Source of the DNA: UBA3792 sp964426415
Lineage (GTDB): Bacteria > Bacillota > Clostridia > Christensenellales > CAG-138
Assembly (NCBI GenBank): GCA_964426415.1
Contig: CAYRQM010000015.1
Span: 1-40,525 of the forward strand
Length of the DNA stretch: 40,525 nucleotides
Direction: 5' to 3'
The notes under the pieces: model-generated
What the model saw: the letters and a program-made list of their open reading frames with translations, nothing else
What the model was told of the DNA's origin: nothing
Databases searched by the model: none
Position numbers and translations under genes: made by a program
In this document: piece after piece, positions 32,535 through 40,525 of the stretch
Layout: every line of letters begins with the position of its first letter
Numbering within the stretch: the first letter of the stretch is position 1

Positions 32535-34231
32535 ATGCAACGGAACGGTATCACATTTGGCTGAACAGCCCCGACGTGGACGAAGCAACCAAGCAGGAGC
32601 TTCGCGCCATACAAAACGACGCGCAAGAGATTGAGGAACGCTTTTATACCGAGCTGGAGTTTGGCACGGCAGGGCTGCGCGGCGTCTTGGGCGCGGGCGA
32701 CAACCGCATGAACGTGTACAACGTGCGCAAGGCAACCGAGGGGCTTGCCCGCTATTTGGACGCGGTGCAGCCCGCCAATGCACGGGTGTGCATCGCCTAC
32801 GATTCGCGGCATTGCTCCGACCTGTTCGCAAGGGAAAGCGCCTGCGTGCTGGCTGCCCACGGCGTGCAGGTGTTTCTGTACAGCACGCTCCATTCCGTGC
32901 CGCAGCTTTCGTTCACCATTCTCGAACTCAAATGCACGGCGGGCATCGTCATCACGGCAAGCCACAACCCGCCCAAGTACAATGGATACAAGGTCTACTG
33001 GTCGCACGGCGGACAGGTTGCGCCCAAGGAAGCGGGCGAGATTACCGCGTGCATCCGCAAGGTCGAGGGGTTTCAGACCGCCTATCTGCCCTATGACGCG
33101 GCAGTGAAAAACGGTGCGATTCGGCTCATCGGCGCAGAGATGGACGAGATTTACTACCAAAAAACCATGACGCTTTTGACGCAGCCCGACTTGGTCAAAC
33201 AGTATGGCGGCGAACTCAAGCTGGTGTATACGCCGCTGCACGGGTCGGGCAACGTGCCCGTCCGTCAGGTTTTGCAGCGCATCGGCGTGACCAACGTATC
33301 GGTGGTCAAGGAGCAGGAGCTGCCCGACGGCGCGTTCCCCACGGTGAAAGCGCCCAATCCCGAAGACCCCAACGCGTTTACGCTGGCGTTTCGCTTGGCA
33401 AAGCAGCAGGGCGCGAGCGTCATCTTGGCAACCGACCCCGACAGCGACCGTTTGGGCGTCGCCGTGCAAAAGACCGACGGCACTTGGGCGGTATTGACGG
33501 GCAACCAAATCGGCGCCATCCTCATTCATTCGCTGCTGTCAAGCTATGCCGACATGGGAAAGCTGCCCAAGAACGGCTTGGTGGTGCGCTCCATCGTGTC
33601 CACACGGCTTGCGGACGCCATTTGCGCCAAGTTCGGCGTGACGCTGCGCGAGGTGCTGACGGGGTTCCGTTTCATCTCCGAGCAGATTGCCGACTGCGAA
33701 GCGACGAAGGAACACACGTTCCTGTTCGGCTTCGAAGAAAGCTACGGGTTCTTGGCGGGCGGCTTCTCCCGCGACAAGGACGCTATCTGCGCCGCCATGC
33801 TGGTGGCAGAAGCGTGCGTGCGCTGCCATGTGCGGGGCATGACGCTGTACGATCTGCTGATGGAGATTTACGAAACCTACGGCTATTACCGCGAAAGCGT
33901 CAAGTCCTACACGCTGGAGGGCAAGGCGGGTTTGGAAACCATCCAACGCGCCATGGTGCGGCTGCGGGCAGAGCCGATGCCGTGCATTGCGGGCAGCGAC
34001 GTCACGCGCACGGAAGACTTTTTGCAAACGGAACAGACGGGTCTGCCGTCATCCAACGTGCTGCGCTATACCCTTCGAGACGGCGCTTGGATTGTGGTGC
34101 GTCCCAGCGGCACCGAGCCCAAGCTCAAGCTGTACATCGGCGCCAACGCCGACAGCGACGCGGCGGTATCCGAGCGGCTTTCGGCGCTGCTGCAAAGCAT
34201 GGATGCGCGCCTTTCCGAACTTTTACAATAG
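32531..34231 (+). CDS. Phosphosugar mutase (phosphoglucomutase/phosphopentomutase type)
   Basis: Alpha-D-phosphohexomutase superfamily enzyme (566 aa), of the long Firmicutes PgcA / eukaryotic PGM2 branch. GTAGLRG (45-51), the phosphoserine loop TASHNPPKYNGYK (Ser144), the metal loop DPDSDRLG, the sugar loop GFEESYGFL and the phosphate loop RPSGTEPKLKLYI are all intact. It interconverts sugar 1- and 6-phosphates (or pentose 1- and 5-phosphates). Because deoD follows ten bases later and some PGM2 relatives are phosphopentomutases, a role in using deoD-derived ribose 1-phosphate is plausible but inferred. ATGA overlap with tcdA; AAAGGAG upstream. Confidence 0.93.
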   Translation: MNATERYHIWLNSPDVDEATKQELRAIQNDAQEIEERFYTELEFGTAGLRGVLGAGDNRMNVYNVRKATEGLARYLDAVQPANARVCIAYDSRHCSDLFARESACVLAAHGVQVFLYSTLHSVPQLSFTILELKCTAGIVITASHNPPKYNGYKVYWSHGGQVAPKEAGEITACIRKVEGFQTAYLPYDAAVKNGAIRLIGAEMDEIYYQKTMTLLTQPDLVKQYGGELKLVYTPLHGSGNVPVRQVLQRIGVTNVSVVKEQELPDGAFPTVKAPNPEDPNAFTLAFRLAKQQGASVILATDPDSDRLGVAVQKTDGTWAVLTGNQIGAILIHSLLSSYADMGKLPKNGLVVRSIVSTRLADAICAKFGVTLREVLTGFRFISEQIADCEATKEHTFLFGFEESYGFLAGGFSRDKDAICAAMLVAEACVRCHVRGMTLYDLLMEIYETYGYYRESVKSYTLEGKAGLETIQRAMVRLRAEPMPCIAGSDVTRTEDFLQTEQTGLPSSNVLRYTLRDGAWIVVRPSGTEPKLKLYIGANADSDAAVSERLSALLQSMDARLSELLQ

Positions 34232-34240
34232 GAGGCAAGT

Positions 34241-34951
34241 ATGGCACAAGGACTGACGCCGCACAACGCGGCACAAAAGGGCGATTTCGCCAAGACGGTA
34301 CTGATGCCGGGCGACCCGCTGCGGGCAAAATTCGTGGCGGAAACCTTTCTGCAGGACGCCAAGCAGGTCACGGGCGTGCGCGGCATTTTGGGCTATACCG
34401 GCTCGTTTTGCGGCAAACGCGTGTCGGTCATGGCAAGCGGCATGGGCATTCCGTCCATCGGCATCTATGCGTATGAGCTGTACCACCGCTACGACGTCGA
34501 AAACATCATTCGCATCGGCAGTGCGGGCGCCGTCGACCCCGATCTCAAGCTGTTCGACTTGGTGTTGGCGCAGGGCGCCTGCACAAATTCCAACTTTGCC
34601 GCCCAGTACGCGCTGCCCGGCACGTTTGCCCCCATCGCCGACTTTGGGCTGCTTTTGCGTGCCGTCAACGCCTGCGAAGCGCTGTCCGTGCCGTATCGGG
34701 TGGGCAATATCGTGTCCTCCGACATGTTCTACGACGACGCCGATTCTTGGCGCGCATGGCGCAAGATGGGCGCGCTGGCGCTGGAAATGGAAGCCGCAGG
34801 GCTGTATATGACCGCGGCTCGTGCGGGCAAGAAAGCGCTTGCCATCTGCACCATCAGCGACATCTTGGGCGAAGAAACCTGCGCGACCATCGAGCAGCGG
34901 CAGACCGCGTTTTCCGATATGATGCGCGTCGCGCTGACCGCCGCCGAATAG
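34241..34951 (+). CDS. deoD: Purine-nucleoside phosphorylase, DeoD type
   Basis: DeoD (236 aa), a hexameric phosphorylase that splits purine (deoxy)nucleosides to base and (deoxy)ribose 1-phosphate. TPHNAAQKGDFAKTVLMPGDPLRAKFVAE (the N-terminal His and phosphate loop), GSAGAV, the ALEMEAAGLYMTA motif and the C-terminal catalytic SDILGEE are present. AGGAGG precedes the ATG. Together with the upstream phosphosugar mutase it suggests nucleoside salvage. Confidence 0.96.
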   Translation: MAQGLTPHNAAQKGDFAKTVLMPGDPLRAKFVAETFLQDAKQVTGVRGILGYTGSFCGKRVSVMASGMGIPSIGIYAYELYHRYDVENIIRIGSAGAVDPDLKLFDLVLAQGACTNSNFAAQYALPGTFAPIADFGLLLRAVNACEALSVPYRVGNIVSSDMFYDDADSWRAWRKMGALALEMEAAGLYMTAARAGKKALAICTISDILGEETCATIEQRQTAFSDMMRVALTAAE

Positions 34952-34963
34952 AAAGGAACCGTC

Positions 34964-35248
34964 ATGATAAAGCACATCGTTTTGTTCCGCTTCGACGATC
35001 CCGACGTCTGCATTCCCGTGGTGAAAGAAAAGCTCTACGCGCTGCGGGATGTCATTCCCGAAATTGTCGACATGCAGATCGGCGCAGATTTTCTGCATTC
35101 GCCGCGCAGCTTTGACATGGCGCTGCTGGTGAATTTTCGTTCCAAGGAAGACCTTGCCGTGTACGACAAGCACCCCAAGCACCAAGAGGCGCGGGTGTAC
35201 ATCCACGCCCACCGTCTGGAATCCAAGACGGTCGACTTCGAATATTAG
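34964..35248 (+). CDS. Dabb-domain protein, copy 1
   Basis: A 94-residue stress-responsive alpha/beta-barrel (Dabb) protein, a ferredoxin-like dimeric fold: MIKHIVLFRFDD..., KEKLYALRDVIPEIVDMQIGADF, DMALLVNFRSKEDLAVYDKHPKHQEARVYI. The family often degrades or rearranges small substrates, but function is not predictable from sequence. It is followed ten bases later by a paralogue of equal length. AAAGGAA lies before the ATG. Placed between deoD and uvrB. Confidence 0.88.
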   Translation: MIKHIVLFRFDDPDVCIPVVKEKLYALRDVIPEIVDMQIGADFLHSPRSFDMALLVNFRSKEDLAVYDKHPKHQEARVYIHAHRLESKTVDFEY

Positions 35249-35257
35249 GAGGCACTT

Positions 35258-35542
35258 ATGCTCAAATACATCGTGTTGTTCAAGCTGCATGACCCATTGG
35301 ACGCACCTGCCGTCGCCGAAAAGCTGCACACCATGGAAGGCAAGATCGACGGGCTTTTGTCGATGGAAACGGGCGTGAACATCTGGCAGCGGCCCGATCG
35401 CTGCTACGATTTGGCGCTGACGATCCTCTTCCGCGATCAGGAATCGGTGGATCGCTATGACGTTGACCCGCTGCATCAAGCGTGCCGCGCCTTCATCTAC
35501 CCGCGCCGCGCCGACGGCAAGACCGTCGTGTACGAGGTGTAA
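35258..35542 (+). CDS. Dabb-domain protein, copy 2
   Basis: A second 94-residue Dabb protein (MLKYIVLFKLHDPLDAPAVAEKLHTMEGKIDGLLSMETGVN...YDLALTILFRDQESVDRYDVDPLHQACRAFI), clearly paralogous to the first and aligning without gaps over most of its length. The first copy has YDKHPKHQEA where this one has YDVDPLHQAC, so the site that often binds substrate differs. AGGAGG is upstream. Its stop overlaps the uvrB start as TAATG. Confidence 0.88.
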   Translation: MLKYIVLFKLHDPLDAPAVAEKLHTMEGKIDGLLSMETGVNIWQRPDRCYDLALTILFRDQESVDRYDVDPLHQACRAFIYPRRADGKTVVYEV

Positions 35543-37566
35543 TGGGCACGTTTCACGTCGTTTCGCCCTACGAACCGCAGGGCGACCAGCCCGCCGCCAT
35601 CGAAGCGCTTTGTCAAGGCGTTCGGGAGGGAGATCGGCTGCAGGTGCTGTTGGGCGTAACGGGCAGCGGCAAAACCTATACCATGGCAAAGGTCATTGAG
35701 CGTGTGCAAAAGCCCACGCTGGTTTTGGCGCACAACAAAACGCTGGCGGCACAGCTCTGTTCCGAATTCAAAGAGCTGTTTCCCGATTCGGCGGTGGAAT
35801 ATTTCGTTTCCTATTACGACTACTACCAGCCCGAAGCGTATTTGCCCGCCTCCGACACCTACATCGAAAAGACCATCGAGGTCAACGACGAGATTGACAA
35901 GCTGCGCCACTCTGCCACCTGCGCCCTCAACGAACGCAGCGACGTCATCATTGTGGCGTCCGTGTCGTGCATCTACGGCTTGGGCGACCCCGAAGAATAC
36001 CTCAAGCTGTCCATCTCGCTGCGCGAAGGCATGGAGATCGACCGCCGCGCCGTCATGACCCGTCTCATAGAGATTCAGTACCAGCGCAACGATATGGATT
36101 TCTCGCGCGGGACGTTTCGCGCCCACGGCGACACGCTGGACATCTACCCCGTCAACTGGACGGACAAGGCGATTCGCATCTCCTTCTTTGGCGACGAAAT
36201 CGAGGGCATCTGTGAAATCAACGTGCTGACGGGCGAGGTGCTCACCCGCCGCAGCCACGTCGCCATCTTCCCTGCCACGCACTACGCCACGGGACACGAC
36301 AAGCTGATGGCGGCGATGGAGGAAATACAACGGGATATGGAGCTGCAGGAACGGATGTTCTTGGACAGCAACCGCCCGTTGGAGGCGGAGCGCATCCGTT
36401 CACGGGTGCTGCACGACATGGAAATGATGCAGGAGATCGGCTTTTGCAGCGGCATCGAAAATTATTCCCGCTACTTTGACGGGCGCAAGGCGGGCGACCC
36501 GCCCTACACGCTGATCGACTATTTTCCCAAGGATTTTCTCATGTTCATCGACGAAAGCCACGTGACGCTGCCCCAAGTGGGCGGCATGTACCGCGGCGAT
36601 CGCGCCCGCAAGGACGCCTTGGTGGAATACGGGTTTCGCCTGCCCTCCGCACGCGACAACCGTCCGCTCAAGTTTGACGAATTCATGGCACGCGTACCGC
36701 AGCTCATCTGCGTGTCCGCGACGCCTGCCAAGTATGAGCTTTCCGAAGCGGCGAACATTGCGGAGCAAATCATTCGCCCCACGGGTCTGGTCGATCCCGA
36801 AGTGTTTGTGCGTCCCGTCACGGGGCAGATCGACGACATCTTGGGCGAAGTGCGCAAGCAGGCGGAAAAGGGCTTCCGCACCCTCATCACCACGCTGACC
36901 AAGCGCATGGCGGAGGACTTGACCGAATATTTGGACGGCATGGGCGTGCGCGTGCGCTATATGCACAGCGACATCGACACGCTGGATCGCATGGAAATCA
37001 TCCGCGACCTGCGGCTGGGCGCCTTTGACGCGCTGGTGGGCATCAATCTTTTAAGAGAAGGGCTGGACTTGCCCGAGGTGGGGCTTGTCGCCATTTTGGA
37101 CGCCGACAAGGAAGGCTTTTTGCGCTCCGAAACCAGCTTGATTCAAACCATCGGCCGCGCCGCGCGCAACGTCGAGGGCAAGGTCATCCTGTACGCCGAC
37201 ACCATGACGGGCTCGATGGAACGCGCCATCGGCGAAACGCAGCGCCGCCGCGAAAAGCAAATGGCGTACAACGCCGAACACGGCATCGTGCCCAAGACCA
37301 TTCAGAAAAAGGTGTACGACACCCTGTTCATCTCCAAGCAAAACGAAGCCGCCCCGGAACAGCTTTCGGAGCGCGAAAAGCAAGCGCGCATCGGCTTGCT
37401 CACGGAGCAAATGCAGCAGGCGGCACGGGAATTGGAATTCGAAACCGCGGCAAAGCTCCGCGACCAAATCCGCAAATTAAAGGGCGAGGGCGGCAAGTCC
37501 AAGTCCGAGCTGCGCCCCGGTCAGATCGGCGCGCACAAGCGTGCGCGGGAAAAGACGCATAAATAG
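35542..37566 (+). CDS. uvrB: UvrABC excision nuclease subunit B
   Basis: UvrB (674 aa), the damage-verifying helicase-like core of nucleotide excision repair. Walker A GVTGSGKTYTM, the beta-hairpin region SYYDYYQPEAYLPASDTYIEK, motif II FIDESHVTLPQVGGMYRGD, LREGLDLPEVGLV and QTIGRAARN are present; the C-terminal UVR motif is LTEQMQQAARELEFETAAKLRDQI. The first Met in family register is MGTFHVVSPYEPQGDQP, overlapping the Dabb stop. uvrA and uvrC are not in this window, though uvrA often lies next to uvrB. Last gene of the plus-strand run. Confidence 0.98.
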   Translation: MGTFHVVSPYEPQGDQPAAIEALCQGVREGDRLQVLLGVTGSGKTYTMAKVIERVQKPTLVLAHNKTLAAQLCSEFKELFPDSAVEYFVSYYDYYQPEAYLPASDTYIEKTIEVNDEIDKLRHSATCALNERSDVIIVASVSCIYGLGDPEEYLKLSISLREGMEIDRRAVMTRLIEIQYQRNDMDFSRGTFRAHGDTLDIYPVNWTDKAIRISFFGDEIEGICEINVLTGEVLTRRSHVAIFPATHYATGHDKLMAAMEEIQRDMELQERMFLDSNRPLEAERIRSRVLHDMEMMQEIGFCSGIENYSRYFDGRKAGDPPYTLIDYFPKDFLMFIDESHVTLPQVGGMYRGDRARKDALVEYGFRLPSARDNRPLKFDEFMARVPQLICVSATPAKYELSEAANIAEQIIRPTGLVDPEVFVRPVTGQIDDILGEVRKQAEKGFRTLITTLTKRMAEDLTEYLDGMGVRVRYMHSDIDTLDRMEIIRDLRLGAFDALVGINLLREGLDLPEVGLVAILDADKEGFLRSETSLIQTIGRAARNVEGKVILYADTMTGSMERAIGETQRRREKQMAYNAEHGIVPKTIQKKVYDTLFISKQNEAAPEQLSEREKQARIGLLTEQMQQAARELEFETAAKLRDQIRKLKGEGGKSKSELRPGQIGAHKRAREKTHK

Positions 37567-37619
37567 GCGGCGCCATCATTGTTTGCAGCTTGTACGCGCA
37601 AGCAACACCAAACCACGTG

Positions 37620-37693
37620 GTCATTCTGAGGCACGAGGGGCCGAAGAATCTCCCGCTTACACGCGAGATCCTTCGCCGAAGCTCAGGATGACA
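37620..37693 (+). repeat. Repeat A, copy downstream of uvrB
   Basis: GTCATTCTGAGGCACGAGG ... CTCAGGATGACA, a complete repeat A with CTTACACGCGAGATCC in the centre. It begins 54 bases after the uvrB stop. Between 37567 and 37959 there is no gene, only this element and repeat B. Confidence 0.8.
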
Positions 37694-37709
37694 GGGGAGC
37701 GTTTTTGCG

Positions 37710-37957
37710 CTCACTTTCCCGAAAAACGTGTACACGAGTGTTCCCGCAAAAGGTTGGCAGCGCCGCACCCAAAACCGTGTGAACGGATGTTCCCGCAAAA
37801 GGTTGGTAGCGAAGCGAAAGGCGTAACGCCCGCGTCAAGAAGGGCGTAGCCGAAGCAAGCGTGACCTTTTGCGGAGAGGAGGCGCGACGGAACGGGCGAG
37901 CAATGCGGATGAGGCAAAGCCGAAGGAGCAATTGCGAACAAAGTGCAGTCCGCGCCG
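37710..37957 (+). repeat. Repeat B, copy 2
   Basis: Contains two head-to-tail copies of a CGTGT...CCCGCAAAAGGTTGG block (CGCAAAAGG at 37746 and 37795). Then come the inverted arms CCGCAAAAGGT (37793-37803) and ACCTTTTGCGG (37864-37874), the GAGAGGAGGCGCGACGG block, and the end GTCCGCGCCGAC (37946-37957) touching the kbl stop. Block order matches copy 1. Confidence 0.75.
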
Positions 37958-37959
37958 AC

Positions 37960-39147
37960 TCAAATTCCCATTTCCCGCTTGACTTCGCCGAAGCAGCGCA
38001 CGGCGAAATCCAAGTCCGCTTTGGTGTGGCCTGCCGAAATTTGGGTGCGGATGCGGTCGCGGCCCTTGGGCACGACGGGGTAGCAGAACCCCACCACATA
38101 CACGCCCTTCTCCAACATTCTGCGGGCAAATTCCTGCGCAATCTTTGGGTCGTACAGCATGACGGGCACGATGGGATGTTCGCCCGGCAGCAGGTCAAAG
38201 CCCAGCTTTTCCATCTCGGAACGGAAATAGCGGGCGTTTGCGTGGACGCGGTCGCGCAGTTCGGTTGACGCTTCGAGCAGCTCGATGGTGCGAATGGTGG
38301 CGGCGCAGATGGCAGGCGCCAGCGTATTGGAAAACAGGTAGGGCCGCGAGCGCTGCCGCAGCAGGTCTACGATGGGCTTGTGCGAAGCGGTGTAGCCGCC
38401 CGACGCGCCGCCCATTGCCTTGCCGAACGTGCCCGTGATGATGTCGATTCTGCCCAGCACGCCGCAATATTCCGCCGTGCCGCGCCCGTGTTCGCCCATG
38501 AACCCTACGGCGTGGCTGTCGTCCACCATGGTCAGCGCGTCAAATTCGTCCGCAAGGTCGCAAATCGCCCGCAAATTGGCAATGTAGCCGTCCATCGAAA
38601 ACACGCCGTCCGTCGCAATGAGGATTTTCTTGCAGCCGCTCGCCCGTGCATCCGTCAGCTGCATGCGCAAATCGTCCATGTCGTTGTTGTGGTACCGATA
38701 CCGTTTTGCCTTGCAAAGCCGCACGCCGTCGATGATGGACGCGTGGTTCAGCTCGTCGGAAATGACCGCGTCCTCCGCGCCGAGCAGCGTTTCAAACAAG
38801 CCGCCGTTCGCGTCGAAGCAGGACGAATACAGAATCGCGTCGTCCGTGCCCGCAAATCGCGCTATTTTTTGTTCCAAATCTTTATGAATCTGCTGCGTGC
38901 CGCAAATAAAGCGCACGGAGCTGAGCCCGAAGCCCCATTTGTCATAGCTTGCCTTGGCGGCGGCGATCAGTTCGGCATTGTCCGAAAGACCCAAGTAGTT
39001 GTTGGCGCACAGATTGACCACGGCGCCCTTTTGCGTGGTGTCGATGCGACTGCCTTGGGGCGTGGTGATGATGCGCTCCTCGCGCCATGTGCCGGCTGCT
39101 TTGATGGCTTCCAATTCCTGCGTGATGGCTTCCAATGCGGATTTCAT
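37960..39147 (-). CDS. kbl: Glycine C-acetyltransferase (2-amino-3-ketobutyrate CoA ligase)
   Basis: PLP-dependent alpha-oxoamine synthase (395 aa) that converts 2-amino-3-oxobutyrate plus CoA to glycine and acetyl-CoA. CANNYLGLSDN, FDANGGLFE, DELNHASIIDG, DDSHAVGFMGEHGRG and the PLP-lysine motif TGTFGKAMGGASGGY (Lys243) are present. AAGGAGG precedes the start, which overlaps the tdh stop as ATGA. It is the second step of the tdh-kbl threonine pathway. The stop sits two bases from the end of a repeat B copy. Confidence 0.96.
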   Translation of the reverse strand: MKSALEAITQELEAIKAAGTWREERIITTPQGSRIDTTQKGAVVNLCANNYLGLSDNAELIAAAKASYDKWGFGLSSVRFICGTQQIHKDLEQKIARFAGTDDAILYSSCFDANGGLFETLLGAEDAVISDELNHASIIDGVRLCKAKRYRYHNNDMDDLRMQLTDARASGCKKILIATDGVFSMDGYIANLRAICDLADEFDALTMVDDSHAVGFMGEHGRGTAEYCGVLGRIDIITGTFGKAMGGASGGYTASHKPIVDLLRQRSRPYLFSNTLAPAICAATIRTIELLEASTELRDRVHANARYFRSEMEKLGFDLLPGEHPIVPVMLYDPKIAQEFARRMLEKGVYVVGFCYPVVPKGRDRIRTQISAGHTKADLDFAVRCFGEVKREMGI

Positions 39148-40196
39148 AGCGTGCCTCCTTTGTTTGTCCAGTCCAAAATGACCTTGCCCGACTTGCCGCT
39201 GTTCATGGCGGCGAAGCCCTGTTCAAAATCGGTGTACGGGAACCGATGGGTGATCACGGGCGACAAATCCAGCCCGCCCTGCACCATGTAGCTCATCTGA
39301 TGCCAGTTGTCCATCTTTCTGCCGTAGATGCCCTGCATCGTCAAGCCCTTGCAGATGACGTCGTTCAGATTGATTTCCACCGGCTTGTTGCCGATGCCCA
39401 GCAGCGAAATTTTGCCGCCGTTGCGCATGGCGCCGATCATTTGCCGCAGCGCAGCGCCGCTGCCCGACATCTCCAGTCCGACGTCAAAGCCCTCGGTCAG
39501 CCGCTGCTCCTTCATAATGACGGGCAATTCCTCCGTCGCAGTGTTGACCGCGGCGTCCACGCCCATCTTCCGCGCCAGCTCCAATCGGTATTCGTTGAAG
39601 TCGGTGATGATGACGCGCCGCGCACCCGCATACTTGCATACGCCCGCCGCAATGATGCCGATGGGGCCCGCGCCCGTAATCAGCACATCCTCGCCCACCA
39701 GCGGGAACAGCAGTGCGGTGTGCGTCGCGTTGCCGAACGCGTCAAAGAACGCGACGATGTCTTCGGGCAGATCGGGTTCGATGGGAATGACGTTGGCTTG
39801 CGGAATGCACAGGTATTCGGCAAACGCGCCGTCCCGATCGACGCCCACGCTCACGGTGTTCTTGCACCATTGAATGTCGCCGTTGTGACAGTTTCGGCAG
39901 CGATGGCAGGTGATATGCCCTTCGCCCGAAACCCGCTGTCCGATCTCCAGCCCCACGACGCCGTCGCCCAGCGCCGCGACTTCGCCCACATATTCATGGC
40001 CGATGACCATGGGCGGCTTGATGTGCAGCTGCGCCCAAGGATCCCAATTATAGATATGCACATCCGTTCCGCAAATCGCCGTTTTGTGAATGCGGATCAA
40101 CACTTCGCCCGCTTTGGGCGTCGGCACGGGCACGCGCCGCAGCTCCAGCCCCACGCCTGCCGTCGGCTTAACAATGGCGTCCATCATGCGTTCCAT
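39144..40196 (-). CDS. tdh: L-threonine 3-dehydrogenase
   Basis: Zinc-dependent medium-chain dehydrogenase (350 aa) that oxidises threonine to 2-amino-3-oxobutyrate with NAD+. The catalytic zinc residues are Cys42 (ICGTDVHIYN) and His67-Glu68 (GHEYVGEV); the structural-zinc cysteines are at 97, 100, 103 and 111 (CHRCRNCHNGDIQWC). GAGPIG marks the NAD site, and DAFGNATHTAL is typical of Tdh. The start MERMMDAI has GAGG seven bases upstream. With kbl it converts threonine to glycine plus acetyl-CoA. Own strong promoter. Confidence 0.96.
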   Translation of the reverse strand: MERMMDAIVKPTAGVGLELRRVPVPTPKAGEVLIRIHKTAICGTDVHIYNWDPWAQLHIKPPMVIGHEYVGEVAALGDGVVGLEIGQRVSGEGHITCHRCRNCHNGDIQWCKNTVSVGVDRDGAFAEYLCIPQANVIPIEPDLPEDIVAFFDAFGNATHTALLFPLVGEDVLITGAGPIGIIAAGVCKYAGARRVIITDFNEYRLELARKMGVDAAVNTATEELPVIMKEQRLTEGFDVGLEMSGSGAALRQMIGAMRNGGKISLLGIGNKPVEINLNDVICKGLTMQGIYGRKMDNWHQMSYMVQGGLDLSPVITHRFPYTDFEQGFAAMNSGKSGKVILDWTNKGGTL

Positions 40197-40227
40197 ACAG
40201 CATCCTCGATTCGTTTTTTCTACCCCC

Positions 40228-40256
40228 AATATAGAATGTCCGACGCGCCTTGTCAA
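40228..40256 (-). promoter_or_regulatory. tdh-kbl promoter
   Basis: On the minus strand a perfect TTGACA (40251-40256), 17 bp, TATATT (40228-40233). Predicted start about 25 bases before tdh. Confidence 0.88.
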
Positions 40257-40274
40257 ATCGTATATTGTGTACTC

Positions 40275-40525
40275 GTCGGCGCGGACTACGCTTTACTCAC
40301 GGTGGATTCTGCGGAATCCGCCGTTCGCCCACTCCGTCGCGCCTCCTCTCCGCAAAAGGTCACGCGCTCGCTTCGGCTGTTCGGTGAGCCCGCGCCCTCA
40401 CGACGCCTACGCGGCGCTGCCAACCTTTTGCGGGTATACCCGTGTACACGTTTTGGGGGGAAGGGACGTCGCGGCGCTGCCAACCTTTTGCGGGTATACC
40501 CGTGTACACGTTTTGGGGGAAGGGA
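40275..40525 (-). repeat. Repeat B, copy 3 (inverted), running off the window
   Basis: Starts GTCGGCGCGGACT, the reverse complement of the end of copy 2. It continues through an imperfect hairpin (40301-40322), the reverse complement of GAGGAGGCGCGACGG, and the arms CCGCAAAAGGT (40350-40360) and ACCTTTTGCGG (40423-40433). It is inverted relative to copies 1 and 2, so tdh-kbl is bracketed. No gene is seen in 40257-40525. Confidence 0.75.
40411..40525. repeat. 60-bp direct repeat at the window end
   Basis: Two near-identical head-to-tail copies start GCGGCGCTGCCAACC at 40411 and 40471 and contain CGGGTATACCCG and CGTGTACACG, both palindromes. The second copy reaches the window edge, so the total number is unknown. 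Confidence 0.9.

Noticed and set aside
35549..35564. Second parS site (CGTTTCACGTCGTTTC)
   Set aside because: Only the left half matches parS and it lies in the uvrB coding region; the palindrome is broken.
37710..40525. Composite transposon carrying tdh-kbl
   Set aside because: No transposase or integrase gene is present and the flanking repeats also occur elsewhere in the window, so only repeat bracketing is claimed.

Overview
The window looks like the replication-origin region of a GC-rich, uncultivated member of the Firmicutes (Clostridia-like). The evidence is dnaA-dnaN flanked by ParA, ParB and Noc genes, a Firmicutes-type parS site, an AddAB (not RecBCD) recombination nuclease, Firmicutes-style signal peptidases, a DUF951 protein and strong AGGAGG ribosome-binding sites. 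The 100-base run of N inside a tandem repeat and the many interspersed repeats suggest a metagenome or draft scaffold. I did not identify a species.

Layout. 1-493: non-coding DNA with a DnaA-box cluster, a strong palindrome and one copy of repeat A. 494-2781 (minus): two signal peptidase I paralogues, a DUF951 protein and an alpha/beta hydrolase, tightly coupled. 2898-5647 (plus): dnaA, an origin-like spacer with a DnaA-trio, then dnaN. 5877-8091: a two-cluster ferredoxin (minus), noc (plus) and holA (minus). 8141-9315 (plus): the rpsF-ssb-rpsR operon. 9316-9966: tandem repeat with the assembly gap, then repeat B. 9967-13287 (minus): leuS then mscS. 13414-14418 (plus): lgt. 14474-16096 (minus): parA-parB, with parS just upstream of the parA promoter. 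16337-18963 (minus): a DUF1015 gene and an aspartokinase. 19041-27379 (minus): thpR-addB-addA-rRNA m5C methyltransferase. 27484-28332 (plus): a membrane-anchored solute-binding protein. 28406-37566 (plus): a nine-gene run, murA, a methyltransferase, a double pseudouridine synthase, tcdA, a phosphosugar mutase, deoD, two Dabb proteins and uvrB. 37567-37959: repeats A and B. 37960-40196 (minus): tdh-kbl threonine degradation. 40257-40525: an inverted copy of repeat B.

How the genes fit together. Initiation (DnaA), the clamp (DnaN), clamp-loader delta (HolA), SSB, segregation (ParA/ParB/parS) and nucleoid occlusion (Noc) form an origin-proximal replication and chromosome module. The other operons are housekeeping: RNA modification, DNA repair, envelope and lipoprotein maturation, nucleoside salvage and threonine catabolism. 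Most operon joints overlap as ATGA.

Most notable: a basal-unwinding layout (box, GC-rich spacer, five CTA trios) between dnaA and dnaN; a second DnaA-box cluster about 2.8 kb to the left of dnaA; two genes (holA and the solute-binding protein) whose -10 box sits 6-7 bases from the start codon, predicting leaderless mRNAs; a fused tandem pseudouridine synthase; an alpha/beta hydrolase with Thr in place of the nucleophile Ser; and tdh-kbl bracketed by inverted copies of repeat B. No clear-cut new defence or mobile system was found.
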